Below are positions 9,843-19,589 of a stretch of 64,000 bases of DNA, one piece after another. Source of the stretch: Proteromonas lacertae (Eukaryota; Sar; Bigyra; Opalinata; Proteromonadidae); assembly GCA_002245135.1 (NCBI GenBank), contig NGBS01001174.1, positions 78,030-142,029 on the forward strand, in the 5' to 3' direction. Within the stretch, counting starts at the first letter, position 1; each line of letters opens with the position of its first letter. Both the position numbers and the translations under genes were made by a program. The notes under the pieces were generated by a model that did no database searches, had not been told where the DNA came from, and saw nothing but the letters and a program-made list of their open reading frames with translations.

Positions 9843-11635
9843 ATGAATAAAACTCTTTGTGGTATATTTTATTCAATTATTATCTAGTTTTCTTGACCTT
9901 CATTGCTGTCTGTTATTCTTCAGAATTTCAAAAGTGTTATGTGAAGAATAGAAATATCAAACCACTCATTAAATCAAGACTTCCCCACGAATATTTAAAG
10001 AAGAGTGAAGTTTCAGAATCATATGATATTAGAAATATCAATGGAAGAAATATGGCTTCAATCACAAGAAATCAACATATACCCAACTATTGTGGAGCTT
10101 GTTGGTCTTTTTCTGCAACAGCGACAATAAATGATCGTTTAAAATTAGCAACCAATGCCAGTTGGCCAGAAGCTGATTTATCCATGCAAGTAATACTTAA
10201 TTGTGATAAGAATGATAATGGTTGTCATGGTGGTGATATGATGAGTGCATTTGAATTTATTCATAGCCAAGGAGGTATTCCAGATGAGACTTGTCAAATT
10301 TATACTGCTACAGGACATGACACAGGTGAGAAGTGTGAAGACACGAACATATGTAGAGATTGTAACAGACAAGTAGGTTGTTTTGCTGTAAAAAATTATA
10401 CAAAATACGATATTGAAGAATATGGAGAAGTAAGTGGTGAAGATAATATGAAAGCTGAAATATATGCAAGAGGACCAATATCCTGTGGTATAGCAGTAAC
10501 AGAAGACTTAGTGTACAATTATACAGGTGGAATCTATGAAGATAAAACAGGATATAAGGATATTAACCATGGTATAACTATAGAAGGATGGGGAGTAGAG
10601 AATGGTAAGAAATATTGGATAGTAAGAAACAGTTGGGGAAAACACTGGGGTGAAGAAGGATGGTTTAGAATTATACGTGGTGTTGATAACTTAGGTATTG
10701 AAGAAGATTGTAGTTGGGCTGTACCAAAAATACCAAAAGAGAAAATGACTGAAGAATATAAACGAAAGAATTTAAGAAGTCAAACATCAAATATCAAGAG
10801 TAATAATGAAAATAAATTCCAAGCTTGTCGATTAGGAAAGAATCAATGGAAAAAGACTGTTATTAGATCACCATTACCACATACTTATATCAAGAAATCT
10901 GAACTTCCAGAAATATTAGATTATAGAAACTTCAAGGGAATGAATTTATTAACATGGAATAAGAATCAACATATCCCTCAATATTGTGGAAGTTGTTGGG
11001 CACAAGCTGTAACTTCCATGTTAAGTGATCGTTTGACAATAATGAGAAATGGATCATGGCCTTCTATTGATTTATCACCTCAAGTATTAATCAATTGTGG
11101 TGATGCTGGTGATTGTAATGGTGGAATGCCAAGTGAAGCATTAAAATGGATTTACAGCAATGGTATAACAGATCAAACCTGTGAACCATATACTGCAAAG
11201 AATGATGAATGTAAACCACTTGGACAATGTTATGATTGTTTACCTTCAAATACTTCATTTACACCAGGTGAATGTAATGCAGTTAAAAAATATAGATCTT
11301 ATGGAGTTAAAGAGTTTGGTGAAATACAAGGAGCTGATAAAATGAAAGCTGAAATATATGCTAGAGGTCCAATATCCTGTGGTATTATGGCTACTGGTAG
11401 TTTTGTAGATTATAAAGGAGGAATATATAGTGAAGAAAGTACATTTGTTTGGCCAAATCATGAAATTGAAGTTGTTGGTTGGGGAAAAGAAGGAAATACT
11501 GAGTATTGGATTGGTAGAAATAGTTGGGGTAGTTATTGGGGAATTAATGGATTCTTTTATATTGAGATGTACAATAATAATTTGGGAATTGAAGATGATT
11601 GTAGTTGGGGTGTTCCTACTTATGATAATCATTAA
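9843..11635 (+). CDS. Tandem cathepsin X/Z cysteine protease (two catalytic domains)
   Basis: A secreted or lysosomal C1A protease of 588 residues. Exon 1 (9843-9861) plus exon 2 after a 26-nt intron (9862-9887) gives a signal peptide beginning MNKTLCVFLTFIAVCYSS; an unspliced start would meet TAG. Two complete cathepsin X-type domains follow. Domain 1 has QHIPNYCGACWSFSA (nucleophile Cys about residue 78), INHGITIEGWG and IVRNSWGKHWG. Domain 2 has QHIPQYCGSCWAQAV (Cys about residue 376), PNHEIEVVGWG and IGRNSWGSYWG. Both keep Cys, His and Asn and the HIP insertion of the carboxypeptidase-like cathepsin X. A ~60-residue Lys/Asn-rich linker joins them. Known cathepsin X proteins have one domain. 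The two halves are clearly diverged, so this is not a recent duplication or assembly artefact. Confidence 0.93.
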
Positions 11636-11847
11636 GTACTATAATATGGTTTGTTTAATTACTTTTTTGTTTCGGAAATATTTAAAACTATAAACTAAAC
11701 TAGTGTTTTAAATATCTCACATTATTCTAGCTAAGATCATAATTAATTATAATAATAGAAAATGTAAAAGATGTAAATATTTTTGACATGATTGTCATAA
11801 TTACTTGCATTTTGACATAATTTTATTTTAGTTTTGTGAAGGTAATT

Positions 11848-13549
11848 ATGGCTACTAAAAGAAAAATTCAAGAAATTTTATATAATTCTTTAGAGAGCGA
11901 AGGATTTCATGAGTTAGCTAAGAAATTAAAGAAAGAGATTAATGTATTTATTTAGATACTAATATATAGCTTGATAATGTTGAAGAAAAATTAACAATAA
12001 CTGATTTATTAAAACAAAATAATAAAATGGAAACATCAAATGACTCTACTTCAGAATCATCTGATTCTGAAGATGAAAAACCAAAGACAACAATATCAAA
12101 GAAAGAAGAAAGTTCCTCTGATTCTTCTGATTCCTCTGATTCTTCAGATAGTGAAGATGAAAAACCCAAGACAACCACAGCTGCCAAGAAAGAAGAAAGT
12201 TCCTCTGATTCTTCAGACTCTTCAGATGATGAAGATGAAAAACCCAAGACAACAACAGCAGCCAAGAAAGATAGTTCATCTGATTCTTCTGATTCTTCAG
12301 ATAGTGAAGATGAAAAACCCAAGACAACCACAGTTGCCAAGAAAGAAGAAAGTTCCTCTGATTCTTCAGACTCTTCAGATGATGAAGATGAAAAACCCAA
12401 GACAACCACAGTTGCCAAGAAAGATAGTTCTTCTGATTCTTCTGATTCCTCTGATGATGAAGATGAAAAACCAACCACAACAACAGCAGCCAAGAAAGAT
12501 AGTTCATCTGATTCTTCTGATTCTTCAGATAGTGAAGATGAAAAACCCAAGACAACCACAGTTGCCAAGAAAGAAGAAAGTTCCTCTGATTCTTCAGACT
12601 CTTCAGATGATGAAGATGAAAAACCAACCACAACAACAACTGCCAAGAAAGATAGTTCTTCTGATTCTTCTGATTCCTCTGATGATGAAGATGAAAAACC
12701 AACCACAACAACAGCAGCCAAGAAAGATAGTTCATCTGATTCTTCTGATTCTTCAGATAGTGAAGATGAAAAACCAACCACAACAACAGCAGCCAAGAAA
12801 GATAGTTCATCTGATTCTTCTGATTCTTCAGATAGTGAAGATGAAAAACCCAAGACAACAACAGCCAAGAAAGAAAGTTCCTCTGATTCTTCTGATTCCT
12901 CTGATGATGAAGATGAAAAACCAACCACAACAACAACTGCCAAGAAAGATAGTTCTTCTGATTCTTCTGATTCCTCTGATGATGAAGATGAAAAACCCAA
13001 GACAACCACAGCTGCCAAGAAAGAAAGTTCTTCAGATTCTTCTGATTCTTCAGACTCTTCAGATGATGAAGATGAAAAACCAAAATCCACAACAGCTGCC
13101 AAGAAAGATAGTTCATCTGATTCTTCAGACTCTTCAGATGATGAAGATGAAAAACCAACCACAACAACAACTGCCAAGAAAGATAGTTCTTCTGATTCTT
13201 CTGATTCCTCTGATGATGAAGATGAAAAACCCAAGACAACCACAGCTGCCAAAGAAAGTTCTTCAGATTCTTCTGATTCTTCAGACTCTTCAGATGATGA
13301 AGATGAAAAACCAAAATCCACAACAGCTGCCAAGAAAGATAGTTCATCTGATTCTTCAGACTCTTCAGATGATGAAGATGAAAAACCAACCACAACCAAC
13401 AACTGCCAAGAAAGATAGTTCTTATTCTTCTGATTCCTCTGAAATGATGATATGAAAAGCTTCAGAAGAGGAGATTTCAGATTTATAGAGGAGGACAAAT
13501 AGATCCACATCAAAATAATGCCATCAAATTTGACAGTGATGATGAATAA
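11848..13549 (+). CDS. NOLC1: Nopp140/SRP40-like nucleolar phosphoprotein (frame-broken 3' end)
   Basis: A chaperone-like scaffold of snoRNPs between nucleolus and Cajal bodies in other eukaryotes. A 26-nt intron (11944-11969) joins an N-terminal LisH-type segment (ILYNSLESEGFHELAKKL) to the repeat domain. That is about 17 units of ~25 residues of the type DSSSDSSDSSDDEDEKP followed by TTTAAKK, giving alternating acidic-Ser (CK2 substrate) and basic patches as in Nopp140. The frame breaks near 13,400 by an extra C within ACAACCAACAACTG, and again before 13,484. In the last frame YRGGQIDP, then NNAIKFDSDDE and TAA at 13,547, match the end of the SRP40 C-terminal domain. Most of that ~50-residue domain is missing or garbled. 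Either the allele is damaged or the assembly erred where the repeats end. Confidence 0.82.
12080..13420 (+). repeat. Coding tandem repeat, ~66-87-nt units, acidic-Ser/Lys
   Basis: Roughly 17 imperfect units encode Ser/Asp blocks, EDEKP, a Thr run and AAKK. Units vary by whole codons (EESSSD versus DSSSD starts, one or two extra SSD), and some higher-order blocks recur almost exactly, for example 13,020-13,130 and 13,254-13,365. This fits expansion by unequal crossing over or slippage. Such an array is hard to assemble, so its copy number is provisional. Confidence 0.85.
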
Positions 13550-13672
13550 ATTTTAGAAAATATGTAATTAACCGCTTTTGTTTTGTTTTTTTCTAATTAT
13601 TAATATTTTTATAGTATTGTTAATCTTTTCAATTCTTAATACAATAGAAATGATATAAATAAATAAGATAAA

Positions 13673-14346
13673 TTAATCTTCATCACTAAAATACCCATCT
13701 TTTTCTACTATCTTTTTTGTTCTACCCTTTTCTTCTTGAACAATGTTTGTTACTTCTTCAACTCTCTCAGGAGATGAACACCAAGCGTCATTTTCTTCAC
13801 CAAGATATTCATCCTCATTTTCGTTTATTTTCCTCTTCTTATTCTTCTTTTGAGGTTTTTCAGGTGCTTCTCTTGAACCTAACATGTTCTTCGGACAATC
13901 ATATGAATAATGACCAACTTCTCCACATTCAAAACAGATTTTCTTTGCTGTATATTTTCTTTTTCTAATAAATTCACCACTACGTCCATTATCTTTAGCC
14001 ATATCGACTTTTAGTTTAAATTTCTAAATAATTAATGAACAAATTCATACATCCAATTCAAATCCATCCATAGTTGATGCAGCCTTTACAGCATCTTCAA
14101 TACTAATATATATTTATCTCCAAATTGATATACTTTGAAAATTGAACCCAAGCCACTCCTTTACTTTCTCTTGTTGTTTTATCTCTCATTATAGTAACTC
14201 TATTATATTTATATAGTTTAGAAAGAATACCTAGCTATTTTACCAAATCTCTCAAACAATTGAGCTACATCATTATTAGTGTATGAATATGGTAACATTT
14301 TTATGTGTATAGTAGATTTTATTGGAGCAAAACCCTCATTTGGCAT
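13673..14346 (-). CDS. ZCRB1: U11/U12 snRNP 31-kDa protein (RRM + CCHC zinc knuckle)
   Basis: A component of the minor (U12-type) spliceosome in plants and animals. Four exons give 194 residues; introns are 14201-14231, 14103-14133 and 14024-14050 (31, 31 and 27 nt). The RRM runs from [20 protein letters not shown] (RNP2 region) to [20 protein letters not shown] (RNP1 region). Next come [17 protein letters not shown] and the zinc knuckle [14 protein letters not shown], then [14 protein letters not shown], an almost exact match to the ZCRB1 signature, and a charged tail ending in YFSDED as in the animal protein. The start was placed at MPNEG; an upstream in-frame ATG (14403) would add an unrelated hydrophobic stretch. 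Coding length is divisible by three, supporting the splicing. Confidence 0.93.
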
Positions 14347-14506
14347 TATTCGATGAGATAATCGATAATTAAAAATAAAAATGATCAAACAAGAATCAAA
14401 CATTTACATTCTTTTTTTAATGTTTTTCTATTCAATTTCTTCAATCAGCACAACATGTAGAAATAAATTTAAAACTTTCAATTATTTATATACCCTTTTT
14501 TTAATT

Positions 14507-16405
14507 TTATAACACATTCCATAAAATAATACTTCCATCATCACCAACAGAACAAATTTGTTTATCATCTGGAGAAAATTTCAACGACATTACAGTTCCT
14601 GAATGTCCAACACCATCAAAAATAGGTCTAAATGTTCTATAATCCCACAATCTCACCACTTGTCCAGTTCCTCCTGTAGCAAATAATGTTCCACTGTGAT
14701 TACAATCAACAGTCATTCCTTCTGAACCATGAGGTAATGTTTGAATTGGTTGAGGGGTTCTTAAATCCCATAAATGAACCAATTGATCTTGTCCAACACT
14801 AACAATTCTATTTTGATCTGCACTTAATGAACAACAATTTATAGAACCCATCTTTGTTACTAAAGCAGAAATTCTTTTTTCATTTCTTAAATCCCAACAT
14901 AATATTGATCTATCTCTACCAGATGTTATACAATGTGTATCATCACTAAATATATCAATAGAAGTAATGGGCAATGTATGTTCTCTTAAGCTACACATCA
15001 TTTCTCTTGTTCTAAGTTCCCATATTCTCAATTCACCACTTTCACCAGCAGAAACTAAAAATCTTTGATTATTAGACATTCTTAATGCAGAACATCCTTC
15101 TCTATGACATTCTTTTAATGTCCATAACATTTCACCAGTATCACTGGAATGAGATGTAATAAAACCTCTACTCCAACATGTATATAAACAATCTAATGAA
15201 TAAGCAATACTCATTGGATGACCAAATTCAGTTGTAAATACTTTAGTCACTACTCTATAATCAGATGCATTCCATAATCGTATTGTATCATCATAACTTA
15301 CAGTTGCGAAATAATCAGAAGATTCTGGAGCATATGATATATATTTCACTAAAGCAGTATGACTTTCAGAATGTTGAATATAATTTAATATTTCATTAGA
15401 AGGAGTAATATTGGTTAATTGTTCAGGCAATTTTATTTTATACATAAATCCATCTGATGTTCCAGCTAATGCCATCGTTCCAGAAGTTGTACAGGTAATA
15501 GATGTAACAGCTCCATGTAATCCTCTACACATTGCTCTATCAAGAAATGTGATTTTTGAACCTCTATGTCCTCCTATCATATCAAAATACAATACTTCAC
15601 CATAACCACCACCTATTAATATTCCATTTGGCAATGAACATACACTTTGTACTCCACTTTGACAATTACCAATATTAGCATAAAAACTACGATGTCTTAC
15701 TGATATAATAATAACATCTCCTGTAGTAGTACCTGCATATAAGAATTGTCTATCTTTACTAAATACAAGACACGTATAATCTCTTACTATTGCTGAACCT
15801 GTTGCTATTTTATCATGTCCTGTTGTTCCCATAAATGGATCTAAGTTCCAAAATTCGATGGTTTGCCTTCCTGCTGTTGCAAATAAATAACATTGTGTAT
15901 CGTGCATTTTTATATCTTTCACCATTCCTCCAAATGCTACAAAACTACAGGGATTTGGACTGACTGGAACTGCTGTTACTATATTACCTGTGTATAAATC
16001 CCATACAATTAATTTACCATCTTTTACATCTCCTATACTACACAACAATCTTTCATCATCTGAAAATGATAGAGCTGAAACACCCCAATCATGTTCACAG
16101 AATCTGTAAACTATTTGATTTGTTTGTTTATCCCATACTAGTACATCGGAATTTGGACCATATTGTCCAGTCGCAAATATGTTACCTGAATTAGAATATG
16201 CTATACATGATATTAAATCATCATGACCTCTAAAAAAAACTTGGTCATGATAATCATCCATATCTGCCAATATTGAACTCGAACCAGCAACATAAATCAT
16301 CTTGTTTGGTATTTGAGGATGACAATATATGCTATTACGCACACATCCACTATAAGCAATACAATGTTCCATCTCAATTTCTGGTAAACTATGTGGTTGT
16401 GCCAT
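14507..16405 (-). CDS. CFAP52: Cilia- and flagella-associated protein 52 (WD-repeat)
   Basis: An axonemal WD40 protein (CFAP52, also WDR16), in other organisms an inner-junction protein of the doublet microtubules. A single exon encodes 632 residues, against ~620 in homologues. Two beta-propellers are expected. Visible WD signatures include DVLVWDKQT, KLIVWDLYTG, TIRLWNASDY, ELRIWELRTRE, SILCWDLRNE, LVHLWDLRTP, VVRLWDYRTF and SIILWNVL at the very C-terminus. Its presence is the main evidence that the organism builds motile cilia or flagella. No intron is seen. It is divergent from the mitochondrial RNA polymerase gene with 63 bp between starts. Confidence 0.95.
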   Translation of the reverse strand: MAQPHSLPEIEMEHCIAYSGCVRNSIYCHPQIPNKMIYVAGSSSILADMDDYHDQVFFRGHDDLISCIAYSNSGNIFATGQYGPNSDVLVWDKQTNQIVYRFCEHDWGVSALSFSDDERLLCSIGDVKDGKLIVWDLYTGNIVTAVPVSPNPCSFVAFGGMVKDIKMHDTQCYLFATAGRQTIEFWNLDPFMGTTGHDKIATGSAIVRDYTCLVFSKDRQFLYAGTTTGDVIIISVRHRSFYANIGNCQSGVQSVCSLPNGILIGGGYGEVLYFDMIGGHRGSKITFLDRAMCRGLHGAVTSITCTTSGTMALAGTSDGFMYKIKLPEQLTNITPSNEILNYIQHSESHTALVKYISYAPESSDYFATVSYDDTIRLWNASDYRVVTKVFTTEFGHPMSIAYSLDCLYTCWSRGFITSHSSDTGEMLWTLKECHREGCSALRMSNNQRFLVSAGESGELRIWELRTREMMCSLREHTLPITSIDIFSDDTHCITSGRDRSILCWDLRNEKRISALVTKMGSINCCSLSADQNRIVSVGQDQLVHLWDLRTPQPIQTLPHGSEGMTVDCNHSGTLFATGGTGQVVRLWDYRTFRPIFDGVGHSGTVMSLKFSPDDKQICSVGDDGSIILWNVL

Positions 16406-16468
16406 TTCGATTTAAAAATCAAATTAAAAACGGATTTTTTCTAAAAATATATCCGTTTCCATTTCGAA
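16406..16468. promoter_or_regulatory. 63-bp bidirectional spacer, CFAP52 / mitochondrial RNA polymerase
   Basis: This spacer contains AAACGGAT (16428-16435) and its exact reverse complement ATCCGTTT (16451-16458), 15 bases apart. CATTTCGA also occurs at both edges, next to each start codon. The symmetry suggests a shared regulatory element serving both directions; this is inference. Confidence 0.45.
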
Positions 16469-19336
16469 ATGAATTTAATTTCTCGTTTTTCTCGTCCAAT
16501 TAAATGTATATCAAATAGATACAGTTTTCATATGACTAAATACACATGTTTTTCTGTATTAAGAAGATATTTATCTATTATACAACCAAATCAAAAGAAA
16601 TACATCTCAGATAGTCTTTATCCACCGCCAATGGAAGGTATTGTGTTGTAGTTATTGTAAATATAGATAAAGATATTGTCAATGATGGACCTTTATTTGA
16701 TTTGAAAAGAAATGAGCAAGTAAAACAATCAGAAAGAGTATTATTAAAAATGATAATAAGCTATTAATAGTTGTATTTAAGAGAGTTAGAATTAGAAAAT
16801 TTAGCAATTGAAAAACAAGCTGAAAAATACCGAAAGACTAGAGAAAGTTTAGAGAAGATAGGTAAAGCTCAGAACATGGGAGCTACGCGTGATATATTAG
16901 CATACTGGTTTCCCGTATTAACAAAGTCATTTGAAGAAGAACAAGAAAAAATGAGAAAAGCTGGACCTTATAAATCACATAATTATGAAACAGTATTTTT
17001 GTCATTACCAGCTGATAAAATTGCTATAATTACAATGCATGAAGCATTGAGAGAATTATCAAAAGCCGAGTCAATGTTGTATGTTAAATTATCAATAGCA
17101 TTAGGTGATTCAATACAGAAAGAATATATAAAAATGTTAAAAGTTAAAAAATATACTCAAATCAAAAAAGAAAGGAAATTAATGTTTAAAGAAGCTAAGA
17201 ATAATGGAATTCAGGAAATAGATTACACTGTTTTGAATAAGAATGCATTAACTACCTTTCCAAAACTACCTCATGAAGAATTAGGTAAAATAGGAGGAAT
17301 TTTGTTATATCATTTGATTGAAAATTGTAAATTTATTCATCAGAAGAAAGAAATACCCGCTTTCTTACATGAATTACAAGTCAAAAAGAAGAATCAATTA
17401 GCAGGAATGGTGAGATGTCATCCAGCAATTCTACAGCAAATAGAAGAACAACATGATTTAAGAGAATCTTTACATACTCGATTTATGCCAATGGTTATTA
17501 AACCAAAACCTTGGACTGATTATAATGTAGGTGGATTTTTAACACAAGAATTACATGTATTAAGATCAAAAGGTTCAAATATGCAAGTATATATATATAT
17601 ATTTCTATTTTTTATTTATTAGTTGGATGTATTGAAAAGAGCCAATTTAGACACAATCTACAAAGCATTAAATATCTTAGGATCAGTTCCTTGGGTTATC
17701 AATAAACCAATATATAAAGTAGTGAAAGAAATATGGGATAATGGAGGTGGTTTAGGTGAATTACCATCCAGAGAGAATTTACCATTACCTAAAGAAAAAG
17801 ATTATGAAGATATGAGAGAATTTAGAAAAGCTGAAAAAATAATAAAAATTGAAAATGCCAATAGACATTCTTTAAGAAGTGATATGATGTTGAAGTTAGA
17901 ACAATGTGAAGAATTGTATGATGATGTTATTTACTATCCATATAATATGGATTTCAGAGGAAGAGTATATCCTATTCCACCTCATTTGAATCATATTGGT
18001 TCAGATTTGTGTAGAGGATTATTGACTTATGCTTATCCAAAGAAATTAGGTGAGAGAGGATTATTTTGGTTGAAATTACAAATTGCTAATTTATTTGGTA
18101 AAGATAAAGTATAAATTATATTATTATTTTACATTTTATTATAGTTACCTCAAAGTGAAAGATTTGCTTTTGTTGATGAGAATATTAAGAATATAATAGA
18201 TAGTGCTGAAAAACCTTTAGCAGGAGATAGATGGTGGTTAGAAGGAGATGATCCTTGGCAGTTATTAGCAACATGTATTGAATATAGAAATGCAATAAAA
18301 CTCAAAGATCCAACACAATATGAATCATCATTACCAATACATCAAGATGGAAGTTGTAATGGTTTACAACATTATGCTGCTTTAGGAAGAGATGAATATG
18401 GTGCAAGCCAAGTTAATTTAATCGCTGGAGATAGACCTGCTGATGTATATACTGGTGTATTGAAACATGTAATAGTTAAAGTAAAAGATGATTTAAAGTC
18501 AGAAGATCCAAAGAAAAAGAAATTTGCCAAATTATTAGAGGGTGGTAAATTATTAACTAGAAAAGTGATTAAACAAACAGTAATGACTTCAGTGTATGGT
18601 GTAACATTTGTAGGAGCAAGACAACAGATTCAAAATCAATTAAAAGCGTTGAATATCCCATTAGAGACATTGAAACAATATGATTTAGAGGATTTATATG
18701 GTTTGAGTTTATATGTTGCACAAAAGACAATGGATAGTTTAGGAGAAGTGAATAAAGGAGCTCATGATATTATGTTGTGGTTAAATAACTGTGCTTCACT
18801 AGTCTCCAAGACTGGATTTCCTATGATGTGGATTACTCCACTTGGTTTGCCAATTGTTCAACCTTATAGAAAAATGAAGAAAATTCAAATTTTGACCATG
18901 TTACAGAACGTTACATTTGCAGGACATGAGTATATAATAATAATTCTATTTATGTAATTGTAGTGATACTTCACCAGTTTTGCCTCAGAAACAAAGAAGT
19001 GCTTTTCCTCCCAATTTTGTTCATTCTTTGGATTCTACTCACATGATGATGACAGCTATTGAATGTCACAACTATGGATTGCAATTTGCATCTGTTCATG
19101 ATTCTTATTGGACTTATGCTTGTGATGTTGATATTTTGAACAGATTATTGAGAGAACAGTTTATTAAGTTGTATACTCAACCAATTCTTGAGAATTTCTT
19201 AGAATCACAGAAATTGATGCATCCAGATGTATTGTTTATATATTTTTATTGTTAATAGATTCAATTCCCTCCTTTACCTCAATTAGGAAGCTTAGATCTC
19301 AATTGTGTGAAATCAAGTATTTATTTCTTTAATTAA
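16469..19336 (+). CDS. POLRMT: Mitochondrial DNA-directed RNA polymerase (T7/T3 phage type)
   Basis: A single-subunit polymerase that transcribes mitochondrial DNA. Seven exons give 889 residues, and the spliced length is exactly divisible by three. Introns are 16638-16666, 16738-16770, 17587-17622, 18109-18144, 18930-18963 and 19229-19258 (29-36 nt, all GTAT...TAG). The N-terminus is rich in Arg, Ser and Lys without acidic residues, as a matrix presequence should be. Catalytic motifs are all present: DFRGRVYP (about residue 461), [14 protein letters not shown] with the metal-binding Asp (about 582), [17 protein letters not shown] (about 657), and HDSYWT with the second catalytic Asp (about 821). 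[16 protein letters not shown] and a YFFN C-terminus are also typical. The gene shows that the mitochondrion retains a genome. Confidence 0.95.
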
Positions 19337-19589
19337 TTGTTGTTATGATGTTTAATTTTTATTTTGAAACTGAAAATAATATATTCGTTTCATTACATTT
19401 TCAAGCCAAGCATCAACGTCTTTAATACTTTTTTAATTGTATGTTATATATTCATCCTATAAACTTTATTATAATTGCATCTTATTATATATTCTATATT
19501 CTTTACTTTTTAAATTTTTATAATTCTATTGTGCATTTACTTCTTTTAAACTATTCTCTATTCGCTTATAATTTTATAGAAAGGTAAAG
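19337..19589. other. Intergenic spacer upstream of the giant gene
   Basis: About 250 bases, AT-rich, containing the 3' end of the polymerase gene and the promoter of the giant gene. Nothing specific is recognised. Confidence 0.4.

Noticed and set aside
12080-13420. Regular repeat array that could suggest CRISPR or a satellite
   Set aside because: Units are in coding frame, vary by whole codons and have no unique spacers; the organism is eukaryotic.
11948-13513. Long minus-strand and alternate-frame ORFs opposite the Nopp140 repeats (450-520 codons)
   Set aside because: They mirror the repetitive plus-strand coding sequence; a simple repeat without stops in one frame is often open in others. 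The plus frame has the LisH start, intron and SRP40 end.
14347-14403. Upstream ATG for ZCRB1 at 14403
   Set aside because: It would add a hydrophobic stretch not found before the RRM in this family; the ATG at 14346 matches the usual start.
16630-19260. Mitochondrial RNA polymerase as a broken pseudogene in several frames
   Set aside because: Six small introns restore one 889-residue frame with every catalytic motif, and total length is divisible by three.
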